DNA of 64,000 nucleotides from Jeotgalicoccus aerolatus. GTDB taxonomy: Bacteria; Bacillota; Bacilli; Staphylococcales; Salinicoccaceae. Within the stretch, counting starts at the first letter, position 1, and every line of letters begins with the position of its first letter. Shown here piece after piece: positions 29,584 through 38,925 of the stretch. The stretch is from assembly GCF_014635205.1 (NCBI RefSeq), contig NZ_BMCN01000002.1:370569-434568 (forward strand), in the 5' to 3' direction. The translations under genes and the position numbers were made by a program. Under the pieces are notes generated by a model. It was not told the origin of the DNA, made no database searches, and saw only the letters and a list, made by a program, of their open reading frames with translations.

Positions 29584-30567
29584 ATGAGGCGTATTATACT
29601 TACACTAATGATGCTGTTTACGATTGCGGCATGTTCTAATGAAGAGGCAGAGCCGAATGAAGACATGACAAATAGTGAAAATGAGAATGAAGAGACTGCT
29701 GACACAGAAACAGATACTGAATCAGAAGCGGCGGATGAAGAAGAAACAGATGAGTCTGCAAGTGTATCTTCAAACAGAGGGAATGGTAATACAGAAGATG
29801 ACGAGTCAGACAGTGAGGATTCTGAAGAAACGACAGAGGGAGCTGCGTCAGATGATGAAGTGCCTGCAGAACCTGCCGACTTACTGGCAGATACTGAACG
29901 GGTAGAGGGCTATTGGATTAATTACAGCGGTGAAGATGATGCCAGAAGTCATATGACCCGAACAGAACCGATAGAGTATAACTCAGACCAGGATTATACG
30001 GTTACAGCTGCTTCTTACGTATCGTACTTTTACGGTAATGAGTTTATTAAAACGAATAACTACGGTCACGACGGTCCGCATGTGATTGAAAAAGTACCGG
30101 AAGCAAATCGGCTCGTAATCAGCTTTAGTGAACCGGAGCAGGATGATATAGAACTGATTGATGCTGCTACTGATGAAGCGTCTGCAGGCAACGAAGTGAA
30201 CACGACGCCGGATGAACTGATCGGCAGAGGACAGCCTAATGAAGAAGAGATGTCGGGGACGATAATGTTTGGTCAGGATTTCCTGTCTGGTGACGAAGTA
30301 TATACTGGAGAAAGGATTGACAGCGAGGGAGAATTCGTAGAAGATCCTGATTATTACGTAACGGGTGCACTGCCTTACAGTGCTTCTGGTGATTACGTTA
30401 TTACAGCACCGGCTTTCGTCAGTTTTTATAACGGCAGGAATTTTATAGAAACGATAGAATTTACTTCAGTACCGGCATATTTGCCGCAAGTGAATGGAGC
30501 CAATTATATCAATATCAGTTTCCACGATGACAATCTGCTCGATTTAAATATTATTGAAATTGAATAA
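29584..30567 (+). CDS. Lipoprotein with acidic linker and two repeated C-terminal modules
   Basis: The 327-residue protein has a signal peptide with lipobox IAAC and then an Asp/Glu/Ser/Thr-rich linker of about 85 residues. Two similar modules follow (about 97-195 and 220-327). Each has a line such as YTVTAASYVSYFYGNEFIKT and YVITAPAFVSFYNGRNFIET, then a segment leading to IxISF. The protein is probably surface-anchored with beta-rich carbohydrate or protein-binding modules, which is inference. No known domain is recognised. TAGGAGG before ATG 29584 decides the start. A bidirectional terminator follows. Confidence 0.75.
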   Translation: MRRIILTLMMLFTIAACSNEEAEPNEDMTNSENENEETADTETDTESEAADEEETDESASVSSNRGNGNTEDDESDSEDSEETTEGAASDDEVPAEPADLLADTERVEGYWINYSGEDDARSHMTRTEPIEYNSDQDYTVTAASYVSYFYGNEFIKTNNYGHDGPHVIEKVPEANRLVISFSEPEQDDIELIDAATDEASAGNEVNTTPDELIGRGQPNEEEMSGTIMFGQDFLSGDEVYTGERIDSEGEFVEDPDYYVTGALPYSASGDYVITAPAFVSFYNGRNFIETIEFTSVPAYLPQVNGANYINISFHDDNLLDLNIIEIE

Positions 30568-30603
30568 AAAAACCGCCTGAAAAATAATTCAGGCGGTTTT
30601 TTT
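30564..30603. terminator. Bidirectional terminator between lipoprotein and NCS2 permease genes
   Basis: AACCGCCTGAA (30571-30581) pairs with TTCAGGCGGTT (30588-30598), flanked by an A run on the left and a T run on the right, so it works on both strands for convergent genes. Confidence 0.92.
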
Positions 30604-30619
30604 AGAGTTTTACTCGTCA

Positions 30620-31990
30620 CTATAATTTGTTAACCGGTTCTTCTTTGTCGATATTTTTACCGATGTTGTTAGAAATTGTCGCACCGACCTTATCCCAGTT
30701 CATTAAGTTTTCCATAGCGATGGAAATAATTGTTCCCATTAACAGTCCGCTTGAAAGTAATGGCTGTACATAGCCTGGTAAGCTTGCAAATGCTGAAGCG
30801 GGTACTGCCATCAGCACAAGACCTAAGAACATAGGAATGGCAGCGCGGTATATGTTTAAACTGTTGAATTCCACAAGTTTGAACCAGTCCCATGCAGAAC
30901 CGAACAGCTGCACGTAAGATACAAATAATACCGCACAGCCGACACTTAACGGAATCATCGTAAAGAATGAGCCGATTTGAGGAATAATCCCCATTACGAA
31001 GAACATGACTGCCCCGAAAATAAACGGCATGCGTTCGTATATTTTAGTCTGCTGTATAAAACCGATTGACGATACGAATGGTGAATATGGCACCAGTCCT
31101 AAGAATCCTGGCAGGATAGTCATGACACCTGTAATCGTAAATGAATTTCTGTAATCTTTGCTCGTTGAAGGTGAATCCGGATAAAGCGGATCTGTACCTT
31201 TGATAGAGCCGTACTGTTTAGATAAGTTCAGCATACCAGTAATAATTACTGTAAGTATAATACCGATATTCCATGCCGGTGAACCCAGCGGGAACCAGAA
31301 AATTTCAAGTGAAGATCCAGTACCGCCTGCCAGCTGAGAATCTGCACCAAACAGCAGCAAGTATGCTGGCCAGCCGATAATAATACCGATCAGCATAGCG
31401 TATTGTGATAATTTATTAGACCCGCGAATCGTTAAGATAAGAACTAAAATAACTATGACAAATGATAGAATTGCAGGTCCAATTTGAATTTCTGTCGGGC
31501 CTTCTCCGCCGCCGAATGGCAGTCCAACCATACCTTTAAAGAAACTGATACAGAGAGAGACACCGAATAAGAGCATGAACACACCCATAACACTCGGATT
31601 AAATAGTTTTTCTAAGTAATAGCCGAGACCGGTTAAACCAATAATCACAGTCAGAATACCTGTAATGATTAAACCGACTGCAATACTTCCTCCGACTTCA
31701 GCAATAGGCATACCCTGAGCTGCCGCAAGTGAAGACAAGGCAAGAAGGACACCCCACCATAGTCCGGAAGGTCCGTCCATAATCGGTCTTCTGTGTCCGA
31801 TAAATGCTTGGAATAGACAAGCGATACCGCCGAGAATAAATGAAAACTGCATCGTACTGACAATCTCAGCCTGAGATAAATCAAAAGCAGCACCCATTGT
31901 AATCGGAACGACGGCTGTATTAATAAAAATATACATTAGCCACTGAAGTCCGCCGAGCCAATTATCAACATTTTTTAAATGTTTCAGCAT
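30620..31990 (-). CDS. NCS2-family nucleobase permease (uracil/xanthine type)
   Basis: The 456-residue protein has about 12-14 membrane segments. It shows NCS2 features, such as QAFIGHRRPIMDGPSGLWWG near residues 60-80 and SPFVSSIGFIQQTK in the region that holds the substrate Glu/Ser in UraA-like carriers. It most likely imports a pyrimidine or purine base by proton symport. The start is uncertain: ATG 31990 and GTG 32002 are both in frame and neither has a good binding site. A second permease family (PbuG, 7535) and a third (NCS1, 36501) are also in this window. Confidence 0.8.
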   Translation of the reverse strand: MLKHLKNVDNWLGGLQWLMYIFINTAVVPITMGAAFDLSQAEIVSTMQFSFILGGIACLFQAFIGHRRPIMDGPSGLWWGVLLALSSLAAAQGMPIAEVGGSIAVGLIITGILTVIIGLTGLGYYLEKLFNPSVMGVFMLLFGVSLCISFFKGMVGLPFGGGEGPTEIQIGPAILSFVIVILVLILTIRGSNKLSQYAMLIGIIIGWPAYLLLFGADSQLAGGTGSSLEIFWFPLGSPAWNIGIILTVIITGMLNLSKQYGSIKGTDPLYPDSPSTSKDYRNSFTITGVMTILPGFLGLVPYSPFVSSIGFIQQTKIYERMPFIFGAVMFFVMGIIPQIGSFFTMIPLSVGCAVLFVSYVQLFGSAWDWFKLVEFNSLNIYRAAIPMFLGLVLMAVPASAFASLPGYVQPLLSSGLLMGTIISIAMENLMNWDKVGATISNNIGKNIDKEEPVNKL

Positions 31991-32202
31991 ATTTATAATC
32001 ACAGCATTTCTTAAATTTTTATTATTTATAATAACCTACCCTATAATATAGAAAAACATGCTGAAAATCATTGGCTATAATAGCTAAGTTTTATTTTATT
32101 TTTATCATAAATTATCAAAATTAGACGAAAAGCATCTTCTGATATTTTACACATGGACATTTGCTATACTGTAAATACTATAAGTTTAGGTGGCGTGAAG
32201 AT

Positions 32203-32646
32203 ATGAAAGTAATCATTGATGCGGATGCGTGTCCTGTTAAGGATATTGTTATAAACGAAACAGCAGATAAAGAGATCAAAGTTTTACTAGTATCGAGTCT
32301 GTCTCATTACAGTCAAAAAGAACTGGCGGATCATGCTGAAGCGGTATATGTTGATGCCGGGCCTGATGCTGCCGATTATAAAATTGTGCAGCTGGCTGTT
32401 AAAGGAGATGTTATTGTGACTCAGGACTACGGCCTCGCTTCTTTGCTCTTGCCAAAGGGCTGCAAGGTAATCCACCATACTGGCTTTGAATACAACGGTA
32501 TGAATATGGACCATCTGCTGGAAACACGTCATATGAGCAGTGTCATTAGAAAAGGCGGTGGCAGAACTAAAGGGCCGAAAGCTTTATCCGAAGATGATAA
32601 AAATAAGTTTTTAAATACATTTCAACAAGCGATTGCTTCCAAATAA
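32203..32646 (+). CDS. YaiI/YqxD family protein (UPF0178, DUF188)
   Basis: The 147-residue protein starts MKVIIDADACPVK, the family signature, and contains DYKIVQLAVKGDVIVTQDYG near the middle and a C-terminal GGRTKGPKALSEDD. The fold resembles PIN-like nuclease domains with conserved Asp residues, but the activity is unproved. It lies 15 bases before the AEC transporter. The start is ATG 32203 with AGGTGG upstream; a TATACT at about 32165-32170 may be its -10. Confidence 0.88.
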   Translation: MKVIIDADACPVKDIVINETADKEIKVLLVSSLSHYSQKELADHAEAVYVDAGPDAADYKIVQLAVKGDVIVTQDYGLASLLLPKGCKVIHHTGFEYNGMNMDHLLETRHMSSVIRKGGGRTKGPKALSEDDKNKFLNTFQQAIASK

Positions 32647-32661
32647 GAGGAGAGAGCACCT

Positions 32662-33585
32662 ATGAGTGAATTTCTATTTATATTAACGAATGTTATGCTG
32701 CCGATTGCGATTATCGTTCTGATTGGTTATGTGATGCAGCTGAAATTACAGCTCGACCGTCCAACACTCGGCAAATTGATGATTAATTACATAATGCCCG
32801 GATTTATATTTATGAACCTATACAATACTGATATCGATTTTAGCCTGCTGCTCTATATTTTAATGTTTTTATTTATGTTTGCAGTCATTTCTTATATTGT
32901 CTCGAGAGTCATTGCTGCAATTAGCGGTGTAAAAGAAGAACACAAAGTACTGTTTACTAATTCCAGTTTATTTTATAATGCTGGAAACTACGGTGTACCG
33001 GTGAACGATCTGGTGTTTAAAAGTGACCCGTTTGCAATGAGCGTCCAGGTCATGATGGTGGTATTCCAAAATATTATTGCGTTTTCTTATGGTGTCTTCG
33101 TGCTGAGTGCAGAAAATGTCGGTAAGTTTAAGGCGCTGCTCGGTTATTTTAAAATGCCGATTTTCTACGGTCTCTTTTTAGGTTTATTATTTAACTACTT
33201 TAATGTGGGACTGCCGGAGCCGATTTTATCGTCTCTTGATTATATTAGAAATGCCATGATCGGCATGGTGCTCTTTATATTAGGGACGCAGATTACTGGT
33301 ATTAAGTTTAAGAAACTCCGCATGACTGCTTTTGCAGCGACTGCGGTTAAGCTGTTAATCATTCCTGCTCTGGCCTTGCCTCTGCTGCTTTTATTTAATG
33401 TCGATGGTGTCGTTGCCCAGGCAATATTAATTACGACAGCCATGCCTGCCTCGGTGAACAGTTCGGTTATTGCCCAGCAGTACAGCAAGGATCCGGAATA
33501 TGCTGCAGAAATCGTCATGATGAGTACACTGCTGAGTGCGGTGACTGTGCCGCTCGTTATATATACAGCACTAAATATGTTTTAA
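32662..33585 (+). CDS. AEC family (auxin efflux carrier) transporter
   Basis: The 307-residue protein has ten hydrophobic segments in two five-helix halves, with NAGNYGVP (about 107-114) at the crossover of the first half and TAMPASVNSSVIAQQY in the second. Family members move carboxylates such as malate or malonate; the substrate cannot be read. AGAGGAG precedes the ATG. It ends at a strong terminator and forms a two-gene unit with the UPF0178 gene. Confidence 0.85.
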   Translation: MSEFLFILTNVMLPIAIIVLIGYVMQLKLQLDRPTLGKLMINYIMPGFIFMNLYNTDIDFSLLLYILMFLFMFAVISYIVSRVIAAISGVKEEHKVLFTNSSLFYNAGNYGVPVNDLVFKSDPFAMSVQVMMVVFQNIIAFSYGVFVLSAENVGKFKALLGYFKMPIFYGLFLGLLFNYFNVGLPEPILSSLDYIRNAMIGMVLFILGTQITGIKFKKLRMTAFAATAVKLLIIPALALPLLLLFNVDGVVAQAILITTAMPASVNSSVIAQQYSKDPEYAAEIVMMSTLLSAVTVPLVIYTALNMF

Positions 33586-33591
33586 AACAGA

Positions 33592-33640
33592 AAAAACGTC
33601 AAAGATACGATATATCAAGTATCTTTGACGCTTTTTTTAT
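33592..33640. terminator. Bidirectional terminator after AEC gene
   Basis: CGTCAAAGATAC (33597-33608) pairs exactly with GTATCTTTGACG (33619-33630). A T run follows on the right and an A run precedes on the left, so it serves the convergent DCC gene too. Confidence 0.92.
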
Positions 33641-34014
33641 TTTAAATACATATCAAGAAATTTTTGAGTTGGATATTCGCAAACATTTTTAACAGGAATA
33701 TTTTTTCTGTACTTAGCAATGAGTTTATAAACTGTATCTCTCAGAAATCTTGGGATCAGTTTAAGCAGAATGAACGGTTTTAACCAGCGGTTGGCATCTG
33801 CCATAAGGTGGAGAGCTGCATCGGAATAAATATATGTTTGACCGTTGGCCATATAAATTACACTGTCTACATCATTGTCGGGCCGGTAATTTTCTTTTGC
33901 CCAGTCAGTATTGAAGTCCGTAATACGTAGGTCTGGGTTGTCGTTCAGCCGTACTGTCAGCCGGACAAAAAAGTTACAGAAACTGCAATCACCATCAAAA
34001 ATAAGGACATTCAT
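33637..34014 (-). CDS. DCC family thiol-disulfide oxidoreductase-like protein
   Basis: The 125-residue protein has the DUF393 signature FDGDCSFC with C10 and C13 in a thioredoxin-like CxxC, then a run of aromatic and basic residues (FILLKLIPRFLRDTVYKLIAKYR) common to the family. Family members are predicted disulfide oxidoreductases; no substrate is known. AAGGAGG lies before the ATG. It is upstream-spaced 43 bases from ridA and probably shares its transcript. Confidence 0.85.
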   Translation of the reverse strand: MNVLIFDGDCSFCNFFVRLTVRLNDNPDLRITDFNTDWAKENYRPDNDVDSVIYMANGQTYIYSDAALHLMADANRWLKPFILLKLIPRFLRDTVYKLIAKYRKNIPVKNVCEYPTQKFLDMYLK

Positions 34015-34042
34015 TATGATGCCTCCTTTTAAGCAATCTTAG

Positions 34043-34079
34043 CAAAAAAGAGCAGCCTTATTCAAAAAGGCCGCTCTTA
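34043..34079 (-). terminator. Terminator overlapping the end of ridA
   Basis: Read on the minus strand, AAGAGCGGCC pairs with GGCTGCTCTT (one G-U) and is followed by a T run. The ridA stop at 34058 lies inside the hairpin, so the stem is partly coding. Confidence 0.7.
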
Positions 34080-34468
34080 GACGATACGTTATTTTTAACG
34101 ATCATTTCGATTTCTACTTCCGCACCAAGCGGAAGTTCCAAAACTGCGACGCATGTACGTGAAGGGTACGGTGCACTGAATTTTTCTTTGTACACTTCAT
34201 TCATCGCTTCGAAGTTTTTCATAGTCGTTAAGTAAACATTGACTTTAACAACTTGTTCTTCAGTCACACCGGCATCTTTCATTACATCAAACAGGTTATT
34301 AAAAGCAACCTCCGTTTGTTTGGCAATATTACCAGTTAAGTCTTCTGTAACATCCAGACGATTTTTAGCTGTTTGTCCTGAGAAGTACAGGAAGTCTCCT
34401 GCATCAGTAACGTGTGAGTAGGGACCTGAACTGCTGACTGTATTAGTATTGAATGCTTTTCTAGTCAT
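34058..34468 (-). CDS. RidA (YjgF/UK114) family protein
   Basis: The 136-residue protein has the RidA pattern: GPYSHVTDAGDFLYFSGQ near the start, then VKVNVYLTTMKNFEAMNEVY and the C-terminal PSRTCVAVLELPLGAEVEIE, whose Arg binds the carboxylate of imine intermediates. RidA hydrolyses reactive enamines and imines made by PLP enzymes, shielding other enzymes. GGAGGAT lies upstream of the ATG. Confidence 0.88.
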   Translation of the reverse strand: MTRKAFNTNTVSSSGPYSHVTDAGDFLYFSGQTAKNRLDVTEDLTGNIAKQTEVAFNNLFDVMKDAGVTEEQVVKVNVYLTTMKNFEAMNEVYKEKFSAPYPSRTCVAVLELPLGAEVEIEMIVKNNVSSKSGLFE

Positions 34469-34652
34469 AAAACATCCTCCTTCTTATAATAATTTAATCA
34501 TATCATCTTTAAATATATTAAATAGGCCAAAGTTCCATCAATTAGTGTAAAAAGGGTTATCCAGCATCGATAATAAAGAAGGATATTTTCATAAGCAGAT
34601 TGATAGGTATATACACCCTAAATGCTGTTATAGTACACTGTAGATGATATTA

Positions 34653-34681
34653 AGAGTTTTATCTATGTAGGATAAAGCTCT
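34653..34681 (+). other. Leader hairpin before the PucR gene
   Basis: AGAGTTTTATC (34653-34663) pairs with GATAAAGCTCT (34671-34681) with one G-U and a 7-base loop, 20 bases before the PucR start. There is no T run. It sits where it could alter translation or be an operator in DNA. Confidence 0.5.
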
Positions 34682-34701
34682 ACTAAAAATGAGGTTTTGC
34701 C

Positions 34702-36348
34702 ATGGACTATACAGTCAAAGAATTATTAACGCTGCCTGAGTTTCAGAACGCTCAATATATCGGGACCAAACAAAGTCTCGCGAAAAATATAAGGGGAATT
34801 ACGATTATCGATTCGCCCGACATTTCTTTATGGCTGAACGGCGGGGAGGCAATTTTAACCAGTTTCTTCCCGATGAGGAACTTATCTGATCAGGAAATGA
34901 AAGAGTGGATGCACCAGCTCGCTGATAAAAAAATCAGCGCTTTGATCGTTAAAGTGCGTAAAGAGCTGGACAATATTCCGAAGCCCGTCTCCGATGTATG
35001 TAAAGACAGAAATATACCAATTATTATTCTGCCAAAAGAAATTCCTTTTATAGATATAATTTATAAAGTGACCCGCAAAATTTTTAATCAGGATGTTGAG
35101 AAGTTAGAGTATTTCAGAGAAATTCACCATCGTTTCACGGAATTATCTATTCGCAATGTCAGCGATGAAGTCATTATAGAAGCACTCGAATCACTGATTG
35201 GAAATCCGGTTACAATTTACAATGAGTTATTTAAAGTCATCGCGACGACAGACCAGGAAGTCGAACTATTTTACGAATCCGATAAATTTCAAAAACAGGA
35301 GAATACGCAAAATACGATTTTTCCGATTTACCGCAGGTTTGTGATTTACCCGAAACTGCAAGACCGGGAATGTGAACAGATTATGATTCCAATTACGACG
35401 GTAAACCAAACAAAAGTAATGCTCGTCATCAGTGCGATTCATTCCGGCTTCAGCGATTTTGATTTTATCGCCATTGAAAATGCGGCAACAGCCTTGTCTT
35501 TAAACCTCGCTAAAAAAATCGCTATTTCTGAAGTGGAAAAGAAATATAAAAATGAAATTATCGATGATCTGCTGTCAGGTAATATTAAAGACGAAGATGG
35601 TATTGCAGAACGTGCAGAGAATATTAACTTCGATTTAAACAGCCGTTCAGCAGTTGTTGTATTTACTTTGGAATTTACTGGCAAAAAAGCGACGAGTGTC
35701 AGCCGGGAAAGGTATTACAACATACTCATCAACAACATCGACTATTACTTAAAAAATGCGATTGTGCGCGAACGGTTTAATCAGGTTATCGTGATTTGGC
35801 CGATACATTCCGGACAGAGCAACAAGAAAAAAGAAATGGATAATATTAAACGCACACTCGGTCACGTCATTTATAAATTTGAGAGCGCCGTTAAAGATGC
35901 CAAAGTTTACACAGGTATCGGCTCAATTGCGGATACTGTGCGCGATTTGCCGAAGAGTCACAAAGAAGCCCAGGAAGTGCTCGACGTTAATGCGCTGGCC
36001 TACGGACAAAATCAGATTCTCAGTTTCGAAGAGCTTGGTATTTACCGTCTGCTGTATCAGTTCAAGCATGACAATAACAGATTAAAAGAATTTATACCGG
36101 CAAGTTTACAGCGGCTTTTGGATTATAATAAGACGAACAGGGAACAACTAATAGAAACGCTGGAGATGTACTTGCAATGCCAGCAAAACGTGTCGCGTTC
36201 TGCTGACAGACTATTCGTCCATTACAAAACTGTGTCTTACCGTTTAGACCGTATTAAAGAAATTACGCAGATGGATTACGAAGATGCCAATGAAATGCTG
36301 TCCGTTCAAGTTGGACTGAAGATTCTCGAGATTCTCAGAAAGGAGTAA
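34702..36348 (+). CDS. PucR family transcriptional regulator
   Basis: The 548-residue protein has an N-terminal PucR sensor domain (about 5-130), a central GGDEF-like regulatory region (about 285-420) without the catalytic motif, and a C-terminal HTH_30 domain (about 475-540) with NVSRSADRLFVHYKTVSYRL. PucR regulators activate purine (allantoin) use or other nitrogen or GABA genes in response to a small molecule. It lies 152 bases before the NCS1 permease gene in the same direction and likely controls it, which is inference. Confidence 0.88.
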   Translation: MDYTVKELLTLPEFQNAQYIGTKQSLAKNIRGITIIDSPDISLWLNGGEAILTSFFPMRNLSDQEMKEWMHQLADKKISALIVKVRKELDNIPKPVSDVCKDRNIPIIILPKEIPFIDIIYKVTRKIFNQDVEKLEYFREIHHRFTELSIRNVSDEVIIEALESLIGNPVTIYNELFKVIATTDQEVELFYESDKFQKQENTQNTIFPIYRRFVIYPKLQDRECEQIMIPITTVNQTKVMLVISAIHSGFSDFDFIAIENAATALSLNLAKKIAISEVEKKYKNEIIDDLLSGNIKDEDGIAERAENINFDLNSRSAVVVFTLEFTGKKATSVSRERYYNILINNIDYYLKNAIVRERFNQVIVIWPIHSGQSNKKKEMDNIKRTLGHVIYKFESAVKDAKVYTGIGSIADTVRDLPKSHKEAQEVLDVNALAYGQNQILSFEELGIYRLLYQFKHDNNRLKEFIPASLQRLLDYNKTNREQLIETLEMYLQCQQNVSRSADRLFVHYKTVSYRLDRIKEITQMDYEDANEMLSVQVGLKILEILRKE

Positions 36349-36407
36349 AACTGTAAAATATGGATAATTAAATAGATTAATCCTAAGAAAATTATCTACT
36401 TTCGATA

Positions 36408-36436
36408 AAGACATAACTTGTGTAAGCGTATATAAT
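36408..36436 (+). promoter_or_regulatory. Promoter for the NCS1 permease
   Basis: A perfect TATAAT (36431-36436) lies 17 bases after AAGACA (36408-36413), a partial -35. The predicted start is about 60 bases before the permease ATG. It makes the permease a separate unit from pucR and the likely place for PucR activation. Confidence 0.5.
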
Positions 36437-36500
36437 TAATAAGGCTAATACTTAGCTTTAATTTTATAACATATAATAAATTCAAAATAGAGGTGTAAAT

Positions 36501-37898
36501 ATGTCAGAAGAACACAACGAACTTCAAGGCGAGAATTTGGACGCAGCGGCACAAACGGATTCTTTAAAACCGAATGGTCCTGAAGACAGAACTTTAGGCG
36601 CGGCAGGCTACATGTCATTATGGGTCGGAGACGGTGTCAACATGGGTAACATGACACTCGGTGCGAGTGTTGTTGTCGCAGGTATGGCGGTGCTCAACAT
36701 TTGGCAGACGATTGCAGCAGCATTAATTGCAATTGGTATTGTATCTATTCTTTTCGCATTAAACGACAGAGCGGGTTACAAATACGGGATTCCGTATGTC
36801 GCTCACTTAAAAGCATCATTTGGTGAAAAAGGGACACTGCTTTCTTCACTGCTTCGTGCAGTACCGGCGGTTATCTGGTACGGTATCCAGAGCTGGATCG
36901 GTGGTACAGCATTAAACGAAGTGTTCAGAATTCTGTCGGGCGGAGCATTTGATAATGTATTCGTCGGTTTCATAATTTTACTTGTTGTGCAGATCATTCT
37001 TTCAATGAAAGGATTCAAGAGTATTAAAGCAGTTGAATCAGTCGCTTCAATTATACTGATGGGTATCGTTATTACGGTATTCTTCATCTTGATTAAAGAT
37101 CACAGTGCAGCTATTGCAGATACTTGGATTAACACTGAAGGTACATGGGGCGTGCCATTCTTCGCATACGTTATGGTATTCCTTGGTAACTACGCAGCGA
37201 TTTTCTTAAGTGCAGCGGATTATTCCCGTGAACTTAAAACAGGATACAGCGATTCTAAAAGAGGCTTGCTGTACTTCCTGCCAATCATCGTCGCTTATGG
37301 TTCTGTTATCGTAGTCGGTGCGATGCTGGCAAGTGCAACAGGCTATGCCAACCCTGCACTCGGACTGCCTGCACTATTTGATAATGTCTACATGCAGTTA
37401 TTCATTTCAGCATTTATTGTGTTCGGTGCAATTGCTGTAAACATGGTAGCGAATATCGTAACGCCAACATACGTTATTCAGCTGTTTACAAAACTGAATT
37501 ACAAAGTTGCAGTAACAATTACAGGACTGCTTGCAATGGGTTCATTCCCTTGGTTATTAGTTCAGGACGATAACGCTAAAGGGCTTGATACTTTCGTTCA
37601 CGTCTACTCAGCATTTTTAGGACCGTTAATTGCAATTCTTATCGTTGAATACTACTTCATGAGAAAACAGCATATCGATATTAAAGAACTTTACAAAAAA
37701 GGCGGCAACTTTGACGGTGTCAACTACGCAGCACTCGTTGCACTGGCAATCGGTGCAGCAGCAGCATTCCTATTTGTTGACCTGGCTTGGCTAATCGGAT
37801 TTATCGTTGCAGCCATTGCATACCCAATTATTAGTAAAACAATGTTTAAAAACTCACGATTCAAAAAAGGAACAATTTTTGACAGTGAAACTAAATAG
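36501..37898 (+). CDS. NCS1 family nucleobase permease (cytosine/allantoin type)
   Basis: The 465-residue protein has about twelve membrane segments after a polar N-terminus of about 30 residues. It has NCS1 features: SLWVGDGVNMGNMTLGASVV near residues 40-58, IWYGIQSWIGG at about 124-134 lining the substrate site, and an AADYSRELK stretch. Family members take up cytosine, allantoin, uracil or hydantoins by cation symport. The adjacent PucR regulator fits nucleobase scavenging. No matching deaminase or allantoinase gene lies beside it. Confidence 0.87.
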   Translation: MSEEHNELQGENLDAAAQTDSLKPNGPEDRTLGAAGYMSLWVGDGVNMGNMTLGASVVVAGMAVLNIWQTIAAALIAIGIVSILFALNDRAGYKYGIPYVAHLKASFGEKGTLLSSLLRAVPAVIWYGIQSWIGGTALNEVFRILSGGAFDNVFVGFIILLVVQIILSMKGFKSIKAVESVASIILMGIVITVFFILIKDHSAAIADTWINTEGTWGVPFFAYVMVFLGNYAAIFLSAADYSRELKTGYSDSKRGLLYFLPIIVAYGSVIVVGAMLASATGYANPALGLPALFDNVYMQLFISAFIVFGAIAVNMVANIVTPTYVIQLFTKLNYKVAVTITGLLAMGSFPWLLVQDDNAKGLDTFVHVYSAFLGPLIAILIVEYYFMRKQHIDIKELYKKGGNFDGVNYAALVALAIGAAAAFLFVDLAWLIGFIVAAIAYPIISKTMFKNSRFKKGTIFDSETK

Positions 37899-37908
37899 TA
37901 TTTGAAGA

Positions 37909-37945
37909 AGGGCGTTGAAATCATATGATTTCAACGCTCTTTTTG
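37909..37945 (+). terminator. Terminator after the NCS1 permease
   Basis: GCGTTGAAATCAT pairs with ATGATTTCAACGC (37912-37937), nearly loop-free palindrome, followed by CTTTTTG. A loopless perfect stem probably opens at its centre. Confidence 0.78.
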
Positions 37946-37989
37946 CTTTACAGCGCTTAGATTGGGTATAAGAGAAAAGAGGTGATTGA

Positions 37990-38925
37990 ATGAGTCTGGA
38001 AATTCAATACATATCAGCAAAAAATGAGATACATACTGTTCAGTCAGCGGATGAAGTGCCGGAGAGCGCGACTTTTAAATGGTATGACTACAATCGTTTT
38101 GATGACAAACAGCGGATGATTTCAGATTTTAATTTCCAAGAAGATAAATTCGAAGACGAAACGACTAAAAAGTATCGGCCGCAATATTATAAATTTAAGG
38201 ACTATCAGCTTTTAGTCTGTCACATGATCGATGAAAAAACATTAAAAGCCAATGCGATTAATATTTGCGTCATGAAAGATACTGTGGTCACTTATCATAA
38301 CGGTGTGCTGAATGACTTTATCGATGTTGCTGAAGTGATTAAAAATAAGCAGGAAGATTTGGAAGTTGATGTGGCATTGCACCTGCTGCTTGCGACAGTA
38401 GAACAGTATTTTGATTTTGTTCATGAGATTGAAGATGACGTGATTTCCTTCGAAGAGAAGCACGGTGACGAGAAAAAGGGCGAAGATATTTCCGAGAAAA
38501 TGTTCGGCTTAAGAAAAAGAGTGCTCCGAGTTAAACGAGTGATCGTACCGATGGAAGAACTGACGGATAAGTTTAAAGAGCAGGATGAGCACTTCAGCAG
38601 TGAACAGAGTGAGGGCATTTTGAAAAAGATAGAAGCCAAAATCGACCGTCAGCAGCTGATAATCCGTTTTTCTGAAGAAATGATCGATGAGTTAAAAGAT
38701 AATTACTTGTCGTATAACACTTACCGCATGAATAAGATTATCAATGTCCTCACGATTATTTCGGCGATTTTTTTACCGCTGATGCTGATTACAGGAATAT
38801 ACGGCATGAACTTTGAAAATATGCCGGAATTATCCTGGAATTATGGTTACTATGTATCGCTCGCAGTCATGGCAACAGTCAGTATAGCGATGATTATATT
38901 TTTCAAATACAAAGGATGGATGTAA
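37990..38925 (+). CDS. CorA-family magnesium/divalent cation channel
   Basis: The 311-residue protein has a long soluble cytoplasmic part followed by two membrane segments near the C-terminus, with the pore signature YGMNF and then ENMPEL at the loop between them. This is the CorA family mark. It forms a homopentameric Mg2+ channel; other divalent ions may pass. GGTGATTG is in front of the ATG. It is immediately followed, with no gap, by a DUF1801 gene. Confidence 0.92.
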   Translation: MSLEIQYISAKNEIHTVQSADEVPESATFKWYDYNRFDDKQRMISDFNFQEDKFEDETTKKYRPQYYKFKDYQLLVCHMIDEKTLKANAINICVMKDTVVTYHNGVLNDFIDVAEVIKNKQEDLEVDVALHLLLATVEQYFDFVHEIEDDVISFEEKHGDEKKGEDISEKMFGLRKRVLRVKRVIVPMEELTDKFKEQDEHFSSEQSEGILKKIEAKIDRQQLIIRFSEEMIDELKDNYLSYNTYRMNKIINVLTIISAIFLPLMLITGIYGMNFENMPELSWNYGYYVSLAVMATVSIAMIIFFKYKGWM

